From UBA5266 sp002411545 (GTDB lineage: Bacteria > Bacteroidota > Bacteroidia > Bacteroidales > WCHB1-69), in contig JAQUWC010000022.1 in assembly GCA_028693085.1 (NCBI GenBank), forward strand, positions 1 through 24,130: a DNA stretch of 24,130 nucleotides. Reading direction: 5' to 3'. How positions within the stretch are numbered: position 1 is the stretch's first letter; the number at the start of each line of letters is the position of its first letter. Of this stretch, positions 7,023 through 15,675 are shown piece after piece. The notes below the pieces were generated by a model. That model did not search any database, was not told the origin of the DNA, and saw nothing but the letters and a program-made list of their open reading frames with translations. The translations under genes were made by a program, and so were the position numbers.

Positions 7023-7529
7023 ATGAAATCCATTTCAGTCGAAGTTTCAAAAAATAAATTGGTTTTAATAGGGATTGTTTTTATATGTATTTTGTTTGTT
7101 CTAAATCGTTACAGATTATGGAGTCAATACGATAAAGTGGAAGGGATGTATATAGATTGGACTGATTTATCGAATAAAAATGTTAATATCACCTATTTAT
7201 TGCCCTATTTTAATAATGATACCGCTAAAATTTACTATCAGCTGACATTGATGCACACTCCTTATAATTTCGTGTATTATGATATTGACAATAAACTTAT
7301 GTTTAAAGAATTAGATTATAATTTGCATAAATATAGTGGTGATAGAATTACCGTTTTAGTGAATAAGCATGATAGGAATTCATTTAAAATATTTTCATTT
7401 TTATCTTTTTGGCTACCATATATAATCGTTACTGCATTTTTTTGTGGGGTATGGGCTTTGATTATTAGAGTATTTTATGAAAATACCGATAGCTTTTTGT
7501 TCTCATTTAAAAATAATAAGAAAAAATAA
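7023..7529 (+). CDS. Two-helix membrane protein (DUF3592-like)
   Basis: This 168-residue protein has one hydrophobic helix near the N-terminus (about 13-28) and a second near 127-149. A soluble segment of about 95 residues between them is rich in Tyr, Asn and Asp, and the tail is basic (KNNKKK). The topology and the YDKVEGMYIDW start of the loop resemble DUF3592 proteins, but the similarity is weak and I would not assign a function. It starts 12 bp after the LKR-like gene and is likely co-transcribed with it. Confidence 0.55.
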   Translation: MKSISVEVSKNKLVLIGIVFICILFVLNRYRLWSQYDKVEGMYIDWTDLSNKNVNITYLLPYFNNDTAKIYYQLTLMHTPYNFVYYDIDNKLMFKELDYNLHKYSGDRITVLVNKHDRNSFKIFSFLSFWLPYIIVTAFFCGVWALIIRVFYENTDSFLFSFKNNKKK

Positions 7530-7583
7530 GTTAATATGAAATTTATATGTTTTTTTTACGTTTTCCTATCATAAATAATAAAT

Positions 7584-8609
7584 ATGATTAAAAAGGTTTT
7601 ATTTATTGCCCTTGTGTTTTCTTTTTGCCTGTCCTCATGCAAAAAGAAAGAATTTAGTTTAAGTGGAGAATATGAGGATGTTACGATCTTATATGGATTT
7701 TTAAATCCTGATGACAGTGTGCATTATCTAAAGATTTATAAAAGTTTTCTGACCGATAGTAATGCCTATGAAGCGGCAAAAGACATTCATAATTTTAGTT
7801 ACTTCGATAGCATAGAAGTTACATTGGAAGAGTATGATGGTGAAAATTTAGTGCGAAGTTTGTCTTTTGATACTACTACTGCCATACCCAAAGATTCCGG
7901 ACTATTTGCTTATCCATTACAAGTTTTATATAAAACGGAAGCTATTTTACATAAAGAGTATACCTATCAAGTTGTTATTAGAAATATATATACTCGAAAA
8001 ATAGTGAAAGCATCGACTGCCTTGGTAGGGGATTTAAGTTTGAAATACCCATTGTACTACCCTAAAGTTAGAAATACCATCACATTTATCCCGAAACAAC
8101 AAAAGTTAGAATACAAATTGGGAGATAATGTTTCTTATTATCAAGCAAGTTTTGTTTTATATTATACGGAAGTTATGCTTAATGGAGACAGACGTCAACC
8201 GAAACCTATCGTATGGGATATTGGCAATTCGACCACTCAATTTATCTATTATGTTGGCGAAACTTTTCTAAGAAAAATTAAAGATGGTGTGAAAGTAGAT
8301 GAGCAGGTAGATTATCGATTTGTAGACTCTGTATTATTAAATATTTATACAGCCTCTAAGGATATGTATTTGTATATGTTGTCAACATCAGCCTCAACTG
8401 GTCTTAATCAAGAAAGATGGGAATATACCAATGTGAAAAGTTATGAATGGGAAGATGGAACTTTAATAGAAAATGACAATGCTTTAGGTATCTTGAGTTC
8501 AAGAGGTCTCAATGTATGGATGTTTGATGAGTTTTCTGATGTTACGTATGATTCATTGCTAAATGGAAGATATACCCGACATTTAAAGTTTAAGAAATAC
8601 GATTATTAA
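7584..8609 (+). CDS. DUF4249-type outer-membrane lipoprotein
   Basis: The 341-residue protein begins with a lipoprotein signal peptide: MIKK, hydrophobic core, then the lipobox LSSC with Cys19, followed by Lys-rich residues. The mature part is beta-rich, with early segments such as VTILYGFLNPDDSVHYLKI and later a carboxypeptidase-like beta region (YTYQVVIRN). This matches Bacteroidetes DUF4249 lipoproteins, which are often found near TonB-dependent receptors; none is present here. Function is unknown and a cell-surface or outer-membrane location is likely. The next gene begins 14 bp downstream. Confidence 0.65.
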   Translation: MIKKVLFIALVFSFCLSSCKKKEFSLSGEYEDVTILYGFLNPDDSVHYLKIYKSFLTDSNAYEAAKDIHNFSYFDSIEVTLEEYDGENLVRSLSFDTTTAIPKDSGLFAYPLQVLYKTEAILHKEYTYQVVIRNIYTRKIVKASTALVGDLSLKYPLYYPKVRNTITFIPKQQKLEYKLGDNVSYYQASFVLYYTEVMLNGDRRQPKPIVWDIGNSTTQFIYYVGETFLRKIKDGVKVDEQVDYRFVDSVLLNIYTASKDMYLYMLSTSASTGLNQERWEYTNVKSYEWEDGTLIENDNALGILSSRGLNVWMFDEFSDVTYDSLLNGRYTRHLKFKKYDY

Positions 8610-8623
8610 AGCTTATATACGTT

Positions 8624-9481
8624 TTGAGAATTAATAAAAATTTTTCTATAAAAGTAAAACATCAATTACGAGAAAAATACAAACTCGTAATTATGAATAG
8701 TAATACTTTTGAAGAAAAATTATCCATTGAATTAACCCCGCTTTTTGTTTTTGTATTTATTACAATATCCTCTCTGTTTTTAATAGTACTTACGACATTG
8801 ATAATTACGATAACCCCATTGCGAGAATGGATTCCAGGTTACGGTAGCGCCAAACACGGACAAAAAATTGTTCAATTACAAAAACAAATCGATTCATTAA
8901 ATCGAAACATTGAAAGTTATGAATTATACAGACAGGAAATACAACAAATATTTTTAAATGAAAAGATAGGTGAAGATACTACAGTTTTTCAAACCATTGA
9001 ACCGGTGAAAAATAAGGAAAAAACCTTTGCTTTTTCTGCAGATGATAGCCTATTAATGCAAATCAATATTCAAGGAAATAACACAAAAGCTTTAGATGAG
9101 AAAGTAGTTTTCAAAAAGAATCAACGTTCATATACTTTGTTATTTACACCTTTGAAAGGACAGGTAGTTTCCGTATTTAATCCATTGGAAAACCGTTACG
9201 GGATTAAAGTCATTTCATATCATCATTCCGTCTATGCCACAGCATCGGGTAATGTAGTGTACGTTGCAAAAGGACCCGATTCAAAACATATAATTGTAAT
9301 TCAACATCCTGACAACACACTTAGCCTCTATAGATTCAAGGGTGAAGTGTACGTTAAACACGGCGATATAGTAAATACAGGACAATTAATCGGCAAAGGT
9401 CTATATGAAGAAATGGAATTATATTTTGAATTGTGGATGCAAGGAAAGGCGGTTAATCCAGAACATCACATTACTTTTTAA
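8624..9481 (+). CDS. Membrane-anchored LytM/M23-fold protein, zinc ligands lost
   Basis: Layout: a short cytoplasmic N-terminus with the conserved YKLVIMNSNTFEEKLS stretch, one transmembrane helix (about 37-63), the TPLREWIPGY segment typical of Bacteroidetes M23 proteins, a coiled coil (about 78-112), then a LytM domain (about 175-285) ending ELWMQGKAVNPE. The normal zinc site is gone: the HxxxD motif is RYGIK (R191, K195), the Tyr-x-His position reads YRF (F238), and the HxH of HLHFEL is ELYFEL (E265, Y267). It is therefore probably a non-catalytic regulator of cell-wall hydrolases, as known for EnvC and NlpD, although that role is inferred. The start is TTG 8624, preferred over ATG 8693 because conserved family sequence precedes the ATG. 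The pseudouridine synthase gene follows after 6 bp. Confidence 0.8.
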   Translation: MRINKNFSIKVKHQLREKYKLVIMNSNTFEEKLSIELTPLFVFVFITISSLFLIVLTTLIITITPLREWIPGYGSAKHGQKIVQLQKQIDSLNRNIESYELYRQEIQQIFLNEKIGEDTTVFQTIEPVKNKEKTFAFSADDSLLMQINIQGNNTKALDEKVVFKKNQRSYTLLFTPLKGQVVSVFNPLENRYGIKVISYHHSVYATASGNVVYVAKGPDSKHIIVIQHPDNTLSLYRFKGEVYVKHGDIVNTGQLIGKGLYEEMELYFELWMQGKAVNPEHHITF

Positions 9482-9487
9482 TATAGC

Positions 9488-10183
9488 ATGAACGATATTG
9501 AAGTCTTATACGAAGACAATCATTTGATTGCAATCAATAAACGCAGCGGAGATATTGTGCAAGGGGATAAAACCGGCGATATGTCGCTTTGTGATAAAGT
9601 AAAACTCTATTTAAAAGATGCTTACCAGAAATCGGGTAATGTTTTTTGTGGTGTAATACACCGAATTGATCGTCCGGTAAGTGGTGTCGTTTTATTTGCT
9701 AAAACATCGAAAGCATTGTCACGTATGAATGTTTTAATGCAAAACAGAGAGCTTCTGAAATTGTATTGGGGAATCGTTAAAAATAAGCCGGATGAAGCAC
9801 AAGCTACTTTGATTCATTACTTAAAAAAAAATGAAAAGAATAACAAAGTCATTATATCTTCAAATCCTAAAAAAGGTTTTTTACAGGCAGAATTGGCATA
9901 TACTCATTTAGCCTCATCCGAAAAGTATCATTTGCTGGAAATCGAATTAAAAACCGGCAGGCATCATCAAATACGAGCACAATTAGCTGCTATAAACAGC
10001 CCTTTGAAAGGTGATTTAAAATACGGTTTTCCGCGTTCGAATCCCGATGCTTCCATTAGTTTGCATGCACGGAAATTATGTTTTCTACATCCTGTATCCA
10101 ATCAATTCATAACAATTCTTGCTCCGGTACCCAATGAATCACTTTGGCTTTTTTTTGAACAATCCTTACATACTAATGAGTGA
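9488..10183 (+). CDS. RluA-family RNA pseudouridine synthase
   Basis: The protein isomerises uridine to pseudouridine in rRNA or tRNA. The RluA-family catalytic motif HRIDRPVSGVVLFAKTS has its Asp at residue 61, and the conserved HHQIRAQLAAI segment and the KGDLKYG motif follow. At 231 residues it is a short form with no S4 RNA-binding domain at the N-terminus, so it is RluA- or TruC-like in layout and not RluC/RluD-like. The exact target base cannot be read from sequence. It starts 6 bp after the LytM-like gene and ends just before a bidirectional terminator. Confidence 0.88.
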   Translation: MNDIEVLYEDNHLIAINKRSGDIVQGDKTGDMSLCDKVKLYLKDAYQKSGNVFCGVIHRIDRPVSGVVLFAKTSKALSRMNVLMQNRELLKLYWGIVKNKPDEAQATLIHYLKKNEKNNKVIISSNPKKGFLQAELAYTHLASSEKYHLLEIELKTGRHHQIRAQLAAINSPLKGDLKYGFPRSNPDASISLHARKLCFLHPVSNQFITILAPVPNESLWLFFEQSLHTNE

Positions 10184-10221
10184 TACATTGCACATTTAGT
10201 AACACTTAATGATAGTCATAC

Positions 10222-10257
10222 ATGTAAAAAAGGCTGTATGAAACAGCCCTTTTACAT
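10222..10257. terminator. Bidirectional Rho-independent terminator
   Basis: GGCTGT (10232-10237) pairs with ACAGCC (10243-10248) around ATGAA. The flanks ATGTAAAA and TTTTACAT extend the stem with a small bulge and provide A/T tracts on both sides. It sits between the convergent pseudouridine synthase and T9SS cargo genes and can serve both. Confidence 0.75.
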
Positions 10258-10282
10258 AAACAAAAATGAAAAATGTGAAATG

Positions 10283-11005
10283 TTATTTAGTAATAATCAA
10301 TTTCTTGGAAAGATAAGTGTGATTGTTTTTACGTAGAGAATACATATAAATACCGGTATTCCATTCACTGATATCAATAGTAACTTTGTTATAGCCTTGT
10401 ATTAATGCTTTTTCATACATTAATTCTCCGGCAATATTATAAATACGTAAAAAAGCATTTTCGGCGTTTGTGATGGTATAATCTATGGTTACATAATGTG
10501 TGGCAGGGTTTGGAAATGCAGCTAAACGAACCTCTTTCGTGAAAGAAGGTATCGCTGTTTTACTGCAATTGTATTGAATCCAGACTGAAACTGAGTCACC
10601 ACCATTGTTTTCATCGAAGAAAGTATAAAGTACATAGGAAATGCCTTCTTTGCTAGCCTCAAAATCAGAGGAGAAATTTTCACACAAAGTGCCTGCTTGT
10701 ATCTGTACCGCTTCGGGACTTATCATGGTTTCAGGTGGATAACATTCCGCCCAACAGAAAGTAATGCTTGTTTCCGAAACAAGTTGGGTTACATTCTTTT
10801 TTACTAATACATTTTTGGAAGATATGGAAATGTTTTTTACATTAATGAATTGCTGATCCATAACGTCGGGTTTAACCTGTGCAAAAATTGTATCACCATT
10901 TTTTAGTTTAGTGGTCGAATAATATAATTCCAAGGAAGCTTGAGCTTGTAAGCTCAAAAAAGTAAAAATAAAAAATAATATAGATAAAATCTGTTTCATC
11001 ATCAT
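10283..11005 (-). CDS. Small secreted protein with T9SS C-terminal sorting domain
   Basis: The 240-residue protein has a signal peptide (hydrophobic 6-20, cut near QAQA) and a type A T9SS sorting domain at the C-terminus (about 160-240). That domain shows FPNPA (164-168), the NIAGE turn, WNTGIYMYSL and the final KKLIITK. The middle (about 25-150) is a single beta-sandwich-like domain with a Cys pair in FCWAECYPP (84, 88) and further Cys at 108 and 147. Its function is unknown. Similar domains occur as repeat or accessory modules in other T9SS cargo. It should cross the outer membrane by T9SS and be attached to, or released from, the surface. It is an indirect sign that the organism has a T9SS, matching the PorE-like gene at 15825. 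Confidence 0.8.
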   Translation of the reverse strand: MMMKQILSILFFIFTFLSLQAQASLELYYSTTKLKNGDTIFAQVKPDVMDQQFINVKNISISSKNVLVKKNVTQLVSETSITFCWAECYPPETMISPEAVQIQAGTLCENFSSDFEASKEGISYVLYTFFDENNGGDSVSVWIQYNCSKTAIPSFTKEVRLAAFPNPATHYVTIDYTITNAENAFLRIYNIAGELMYEKALIQGYNKVTIDISEWNTGIYMYSLRKNNHTYLSKKLIITK

Positions 11006-11094
11006 TGAAATAATTTTCTATGATTATTTACAAAAATTAAACCAAAAATTGGGATGTAGTATAAATAATTTCAAAAAAAAAGATAAATATGGAT

Positions 11095-11361
11095 TTAATT
11101 TTCAAGTGTGTTAGATTCAATAGAAACATACGATTTGCCGTTTCTTTTTTTCTTGAAAATAACTTTTCCATCAATGAGTGAAAATAAGGTATGATCTTTC
11201 CCCATGCCTACGTTTTCACCGGCATTGTGAACGGTTCCTCTTTGACGAACAATGATATTGCCTGCTTTGGCTTGTTGTCCACCGAAAATTTTTATTCCTA
11301 AACGTTTGCTTTCGGATTCACGACCGTTTTGTGAACTTCCGACTCCTTTTTTATGTGCCAT
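11095..11361 (-). CDS. rpmA: 50S ribosomal protein L27
   Basis: L27 lies near the peptidyl-transferase centre of the large subunit. The 88 residues start MAHKKGVGSSQNGRESESKR and include KIFGGQQAKAGNIIVRQRGT and GMGKDHTLFSLIDG, all diagnostic. The N-terminus is the mature form with no Firmicute-type cleavable leader. It lies 35 bp downstream of rplU in the conserved rplU-rpmA order. Confidence 0.97.
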   Translation of the reverse strand: MAHKKGVGSSQNGRESESKRLGIKIFGGQQAKAGNIIVRQRGTVHNAGENVGMGKDHTLFSLIDGKVIFKKKRNGKSYVSIESNTLEN

Positions 11362-11396
11362 AATATTTTTCTCTTAAGTATTTCTAAAACTATTTT

Positions 11397-11708
11397 TTAC
11401 GCTTCTATACCATTAATTTCAATACGACTTAAATATTGACGATGACCGTTTAACTTTTGATAACCTTTTCTTCTTTTTTTCTTAAAAACAAGAACTTTAT
11501 CTCCTTTTAAATGGTTTAATACGGTAGCGGATACTTTTGCACCTGAAACAGTAGGATTTCCCACTTTTATATTACCGTCGTTATCTACTAATAATACACG
11601 TTCAAAATCTATTTTTGAACCTTCTTCAGCATTCAGGCGATGAACATAGATTTTTTGATCTTTTTCAATCTTAAATTGTTGCCCTGCTATTTCTACAATT
11701 GCGTACAT
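11397..11708 (-). CDS. rplU: 50S ribosomal protein L21
   Basis: L21 is a primary 23S rRNA-binding protein. The protein starts MYAIVEIAGQQFKIEKDQ, the standard family N-terminus, and contains VLVFKKKRRKGYQKLNGHRQ, the typical basic C-terminal region. I choose ATG 11708 (103 residues) over an upstream in-frame TTG at 11735, because that would add nine residues (MIYIIKNKK) absent from the family. A TAnnTTTG box lies about 39 bases upstream, so rplU-rpmA probably has its own promoter, although the genes upstream point the same way. Confidence 0.96.
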   Translation of the reverse strand: MYAIVEIAGQQFKIEKDQKIYVHRLNAEEGSKIDFERVLLVDNDGNIKVGNPTVSGAKVSATVLNHLKGDKVLVFKKKRRKGYQKLNGHRQYLSRIEINGIEA

Positions 11709-11746
11709 CTTTTTATTCTTTATTATGTATATCAAATTTTAGTTTG

Positions 11747-11754
11747 CAAAAGTA
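11747..11754 (-). promoter_or_regulatory. Putative -7 promoter element of rplU-rpmA
   Basis: On the minus strand the sequence is TACTTTTG, followed by C, matching TAnnTTTG. It is 39 bases upstream of the rplU ATG at 11708. The context is AT-rich and no clear -33 TTTG is seen. Confidence 0.45.
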
Positions 11755-11829
11755 TTAAATATTTCAATATGTTTGACCTCTTTTTTTGTTTTTTATTACT
11801 GTTTTTTTTGTTAAAGGATTACATGCTTG

Positions 11830-12537
11830 TTACATGTTGATATAGAATTCTTTTGTTAAATTACAGTAATCCGTAGAATAGGTTTTTGGATTATCCCTGA
11901 TGGTCAAATATTCCGTAATAGGTGTTTTTTTTATTTGTTCAAAACATAGAAGAACACGATGAGGCTCCTTTTCCGGAAAGGATTTTACATAACAAGCTCT
12001 TGAGAGATACATTCCTTGTTTGTGGCAGGCATTTTCCATTTTAGGTAATGAGCTTGCCGGAATGATACAAAAAAAATTACCTTGAGGATGTAACAAAGAA
12101 CGCACACAAGCTGATAAGCATTCAAACGTCAAACTAACATTATGTTTTCCCAAGTTCAGTCGAGGATTGGGCGATAGTAAGGAATGGTCGAAATAAGGAG
12201 GATTGCAAACGATGCAATCAAATGTTTTCCCTTGATTTTTTTTTGTGAATGATTCTATGTCTATACAATGAAAGGATATACGGCTTTTCCAAGGAGAATG
12301 GCTGTTATTGTATTCGGCTTCCTCAATGGAATCGCTATCTATATCAATAGCTGTTAGATGAGCTTGGGAACGTTGAGCTAACATAAAACTTATCACTCCA
12401 CAGCCGGTTCCAATTTCTAAAATAGTTTGTGTATTATCAACCGAAATCCAAGCGCCTAATAATACAGCATCAACACCTATTTTCAAAGTGCTCCTTTCAT
12501 GTGCTACACTAAATTGTTTAAATTGAAATATCGACAT
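11830..12537 (-). CDS. tRNA1(Val) A37 N6-methyltransferase-like
   Basis: This is a SAM-dependent Rossmann methyltransferase of the TrmN6/YfiC type, which methylates N6 of A37 in tRNA1(Val) in E. coli. Visible features are FQFKQFSVAHERSTLKIGVD at the N-terminus, which is typical of the family, the SAM-binding EIGTGCGVIS (41-50), the acidic AIDIDSDS (63-70), and the catalytic NPPY (112-115) of N6-adenine methyltransferases. At 235 residues the length is normal. The start lies 33 bp after the stop of the upstream cation ATPase on the same strand, so read-through from that gene is possible. Confidence 0.85.
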   Translation of the reverse strand: MSIFQFKQFSVAHERSTLKIGVDAVLLGAWISVDNTQTILEIGTGCGVISFMLAQRSQAHLTAIDIDSDSIEEAEYNNSHSPWKSRISFHCIDIESFTKKNQGKTFDCIVCNPPYFDHSLLSPNPRLNLGKHNVSLTFECLSACVRSLLHPQGNFFCIIPASSLPKMENACHKQGMYLSRACYVKSFPEKEPHRVLLCFEQIKKTPITEYLTIRDNPKTYSTDYCNLTKEFYINM

Positions 12538-12570
12538 ATAAACAACTACAATCTATCTGCTAATGATGTA

Positions 12571-15282
12571 TTACTTGATTTTTTGTTTTTGTATCCATTT
12601 AAATACTTCCATTACCAGTATCATGGGAATAGCCAGTGCTAAGATGTATAACCACTCGATAAATGTAATGGGTTCTATAGATAAAACATTTTGCATAACA
12701 GGAATTTGCATGCTTAAGATATGTAAACCTTGCGCCGCTATGACACCAAATACAAGGAGGATGTTTCTTTTTAAGGGCACTTTAAAAGTAGATACTCTTT
12801 CTGAACGTGCATTGAAAGCGTGAAAATTTTGCATAAATACCATGAGTAATAATATCAGAACACGAGCATGTGTTTCTTGCATATATGCTATGTTAATCAA
12901 ATAATACCAAAAACCAAACACTATCAATCCCATGGTTAAACCGGCAGTCAAGGTCTGTTTAATCATCAAGGGATTAAATATTTTTTCAGAGGGTTTACGT
13001 GGCGGACGTTTCATCGCACCGGGCTCTCCTCCTTCAAAAGCTAAGGCAACATCTTGTATGCCATTGGTTACTAAATTCAACCATAATAATTGAACGGCTA
13101 ATAGGGGCAAGGGAAGACCCACTGAGACAGCCAATAAAAATAAAATGATTTCGGCTGCACCCGTAGAAATTAAAAGATAAATTACTTTACGCACATTATC
13201 GTAGGCAAAACGTCCTTCTTCAATACCGGCGACTATAGATGAAAAGTTATCATCTACCACAATCATAGAACCTACCTCTTTGGCTACATCCGTACCGGAT
13301 CCCATAGCAACACCGATATTGGCGCGTTTTAAAGCCGGTGCATCGTTTACGCCATCGCCCGTAACGGCCACATACTCTCCTTTACGAATCAAAACATCTA
13401 CAATTTCTAATTTTTGAGTTGGCGATACTCTGGCAAAAACAGTGGATGAGGTTACTAATTTCTCGAATGCCGGACTGTCGTGAGTTCCTGATTCGGCTAA
13501 CATTTGTCCGTTAATTACAGGAGTATTTTTATCGGCTATGCCCAATTCTTGGGCTATGGTTCCTGCTGTTTCAGGATGATCGCCAGTTATCATTATGACT
13601 TTAATGCCTGCTTCGGCACATTCCTTTACCGAAGTTTTAGCTTCTGCTCGCAATGGATCAATAAATCCTACTAAACCATAAAATGTCAATACGGGTATAT
13701 CCTCATTTTCATAGGTTTCTTTTTTCTGATAATCTTTGTATTCTCCACTGGCAAAAGCTAATACACGATAACCATTTTTGGCTAATGTTTCTGCTTCAGA
13801 CAGTATCTTGTTTTTGTCAATAACTTTCACTTCTTCATGTATGGACATGCTATCACAAAACTCCAGTATGGTTTCGACCGCTCCTTTGACTCCAATATAA
13901 ATGGATGCGTTTATATTACAAAATGACGCCGAAAATTTACGTTCCGATTCATAGGGAATTTTTCCTACCGGTTTTTTGTCGGTTTGCCATTTCATGGGAT
14001 CTATGCCTAATTTATAAGCCATTCCCAACAATGCTACATCCATTGCATCACCATGGTAAATCCATTTTTCGTTTTCTTTAAATAACGATCCTTCATTGGC
14101 AAAAACAGCAATACGGGCTATTCTTGATAATTCATCATTTGTTTTGGTGTCAATGATATTATTTTCAGCATCGATTACATTTCCTTCGCCATTATACCCT
14201 TCTCCTGTAATATTATATTGTGTGCCATCTGATAATACAATTAGTTTGGCAGTTTGTTCGTTTACGGTTAAGGTCCCTGTTTTATCGCTAGCGATTACGG
14301 TACAACTCCCTAAACTTTCTACCGAATTTAGTTTGCGGACAATAACATTTCGTTTAGCCATTCGTTTGGTGGCTATGGATAGGGCAACAGTTAATGCTAC
14401 CGGTAACCCTTCGGGTATGGCTGAAACAGCTAAAGCTACTACAAGAAAGAAAATAGCGATAATGTTTTGTCCTTGTATGCGAAGCATAATTCCTAATACG
14501 ACACTTAATAATAAAATTAAAATGCTGATTTGTTTGATGAATTTTTCCATGCGTAAGACCAAGGGAGGTTTGGCCGATTTCGATTCGCTGACATTTTGTG
14601 AGATTTTTCCTACCTGTGTGTCGATGCCTGTACAGACAACCACACCCATGCCTCGACCTTTCATTACAGTAGCTCCTGCAAAGGCCATATTTGTTCTTTC
14701 GGCAATGCCTAAGGTTTCTTGCAATAACTTGGTCTGTTTTTTTGCTGTGATGGATTCTCCGGTGAGAAAACTCTCATCTATTTCTAAACCTGAAACTTCC
14801 AATAATCGGAGGTCAGCAGGAACCTTCATACCTGATTCAAGTAAGACAATGTCGCCGGGGACTAAATTTTCGGAGGGAAGTTCAATATCCTTGGCGTTTC
14901 GTCTTACCCTGGCTTTTATTTTCATCATTTTTTGTAAGCTGCTAGCGCTTTTTTCGGCCTTGTATTCCTGATAGCTCCCTAATGCACTGTTAATAAATAT
15001 GACTAAAAATATGAATATGGCATCTTTCCCTTCGCCTATTGCCACCGATGCTACGGCAGCTAAAACCAAGATAAAAATCAATGGATTTATTAACTGATGT
15101 AATATGATTTGTATCAAAGTAACTTTCTTTCCTTCGGGTAGTTTGTTTAGTCCATAAAATTGCAAACGCGCTGAAGCTTCGTCTTGTGCTAATCCTTCCT
15201 TTGATGTTTCCAGCTCTTTAAATATTTTTTCTTCCGGTATTGACTGCCAATGCTCTTCAGCTATCGATGCTTGGTGTTTCAT
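12571..15282 (-). CDS. P2-type cation-transporting ATPase (Ca2+-ATPase-like)
   Basis: This 903-residue ATP-driven cation pump of the inner membrane has the full domain order: N-terminal cation-ATPase domain, actuator TGES (174-177), M4 PEGLP (290-294), phosphorylation DKTGTLT with Asp333, KGAVE in the nucleotide domain, hinge TGDGVNDAPA (641-650) and six C-terminal helices. The overall type is SERCA/PMR1-like. Compared with SERCA, the ion-site Asn768 aligns with Gly708 and Asp800 with Asn740 (NLVTNGIQD), while E309, E771, N796 and T799 equivalents are kept (E291, E711, N736, T739). The transported ion is therefore uncertain: Ca2+ or another cation. A TAnnTTTG box lies 42 bases upstream. The trmN6-like gene follows after 33 bp. 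Confidence 0.88.
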   Translation of the reverse strand: MKHQASIAEEHWQSIPEEKIFKELETSKEGLAQDEASARLQFYGLNKLPEGKKVTLIQIILHQLINPLIFILVLAAVASVAIGEGKDAIFIFLVIFINSALGSYQEYKAEKSASSLQKMMKIKARVRRNAKDIELPSENLVPGDIVLLESGMKVPADLRLLEVSGLEIDESFLTGESITAKKQTKLLQETLGIAERTNMAFAGATVMKGRGMGVVVCTGIDTQVGKISQNVSESKSAKPPLVLRMEKFIKQISILILLLSVVLGIMLRIQGQNIIAIFFLVVALAVSAIPEGLPVALTVALSIATKRMAKRNVIVRKLNSVESLGSCTVIASDKTGTLTVNEQTAKLIVLSDGTQYNITGEGYNGEGNVIDAENNIIDTKTNDELSRIARIAVFANEGSLFKENEKWIYHGDAMDVALLGMAYKLGIDPMKWQTDKKPVGKIPYESERKFSASFCNINASIYIGVKGAVETILEFCDSMSIHEEVKVIDKNKILSEAETLAKNGYRVLAFASGEYKDYQKKETYENEDIPVLTFYGLVGFIDPLRAEAKTSVKECAEAGIKVIMITGDHPETAGTIAQELGIADKNTPVINGQMLAESGTHDSPAFEKLVTSSTVFARVSPTQKLEIVDVLIRKGEYVAVTGDGVNDAPALKRANIGVAMGSGTDVAKEVGSMIVVDDNFSSIVAGIEEGRFAYDNVRKVIYLLISTGAAEIILFLLAVSVGLPLPLLAVQLLWLNLVTNGIQDVALAFEGGEPGAMKRPPRKPSEKIFNPLMIKQTLTAGLTMGLIVFGFWYYLINIAYMQETHARVLILLLMVFMQNFHAFNARSERVSTFKVPLKRNILLVFGVIAAQGLHILSMQIPVMQNVLSIEPITFIEWLYILALAIPMILVMEVFKWIQKQKIK

Positions 15283-15323
15283 ACATTATTGATTTTATCG
15301 TTTAGTTGCTTATGAATGATATG

Positions 15324-15331
15324 CAAATGTA
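15324..15331 (-). promoter_or_regulatory. Putative -7 promoter element of the cation ATPase
   Basis: On the minus strand the sequence is TACATTTG, matching TAnnTTTG, 42 bases upstream of the ATPase ATG at 15282. No convincing -33 element is seen. Confidence 0.4.
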
Positions 15332-15480
15332 TACAAAATACATTATCTTTAAACGAAAGTATTTTTGTTTTTCGTATAAGAATAAATGAAAATAAATAAA
15401 AATGAAAAGTGAAATTATTGCTTACTTGTATTAATATATATGTAATGATTGTTTTGTATCCCTAATAATTCGGAATGGAT

Positions 15481-15497
15481 TATAGTTAAAAACTATA
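15481..15497. repeat. Inverted repeat TATAGTT-N3-AACTATA
   Basis: A perfect 7-bp palindrome with a 3-base spacer, overlapping a TAATTTTG box at 15496-15503. A position directly at a possible -7 element suits an operator. It shares its half-site with the larger palindrome about 155 bp downstream. Confidence 0.45.
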
Positions 15498-15649
15498 ATT
15501 TTGCTTTGTGAAAAAAAAAGACATTTATAAAAGAAGAAAAGTTTACAATGGAGAAAAATAGGCAATAATATATCCATGGGATTAAGAAAAGTTAAGGCAC
15601 ATAGTATTATATCCTAAAGATTTATTTTTTCTCTCGAACAATTATTTTT

Positions 15650-15675
15650 ATAGTTATAAAAAAAATTATAACTAT
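15650..15675. repeat. Inverted repeat ATAGTTATAA-N6-TTATAACTAT
   Basis: A perfect 10-bp palindrome with an A6 spacer. The arms are AT-rich, so it is a weak hairpin, and no T-tract follows downstream; an operator is as likely as a terminator. It lies about 150 bp before the PorE-like ATG. Confidence 0.5.

Noticed and set aside
11709..11735. Upstream TTG start for rplU
   Set aside because: It would add nine residues not found in L21; the ATG at 11708 gives the standard N-terminus.
14096..14971. 291-codon plus-strand ORF inside the cation ATPase
   Set aside because: It is antisense to the conserved actuator, membrane and phosphorylation region of the ATPase, and its translation resembles no family.
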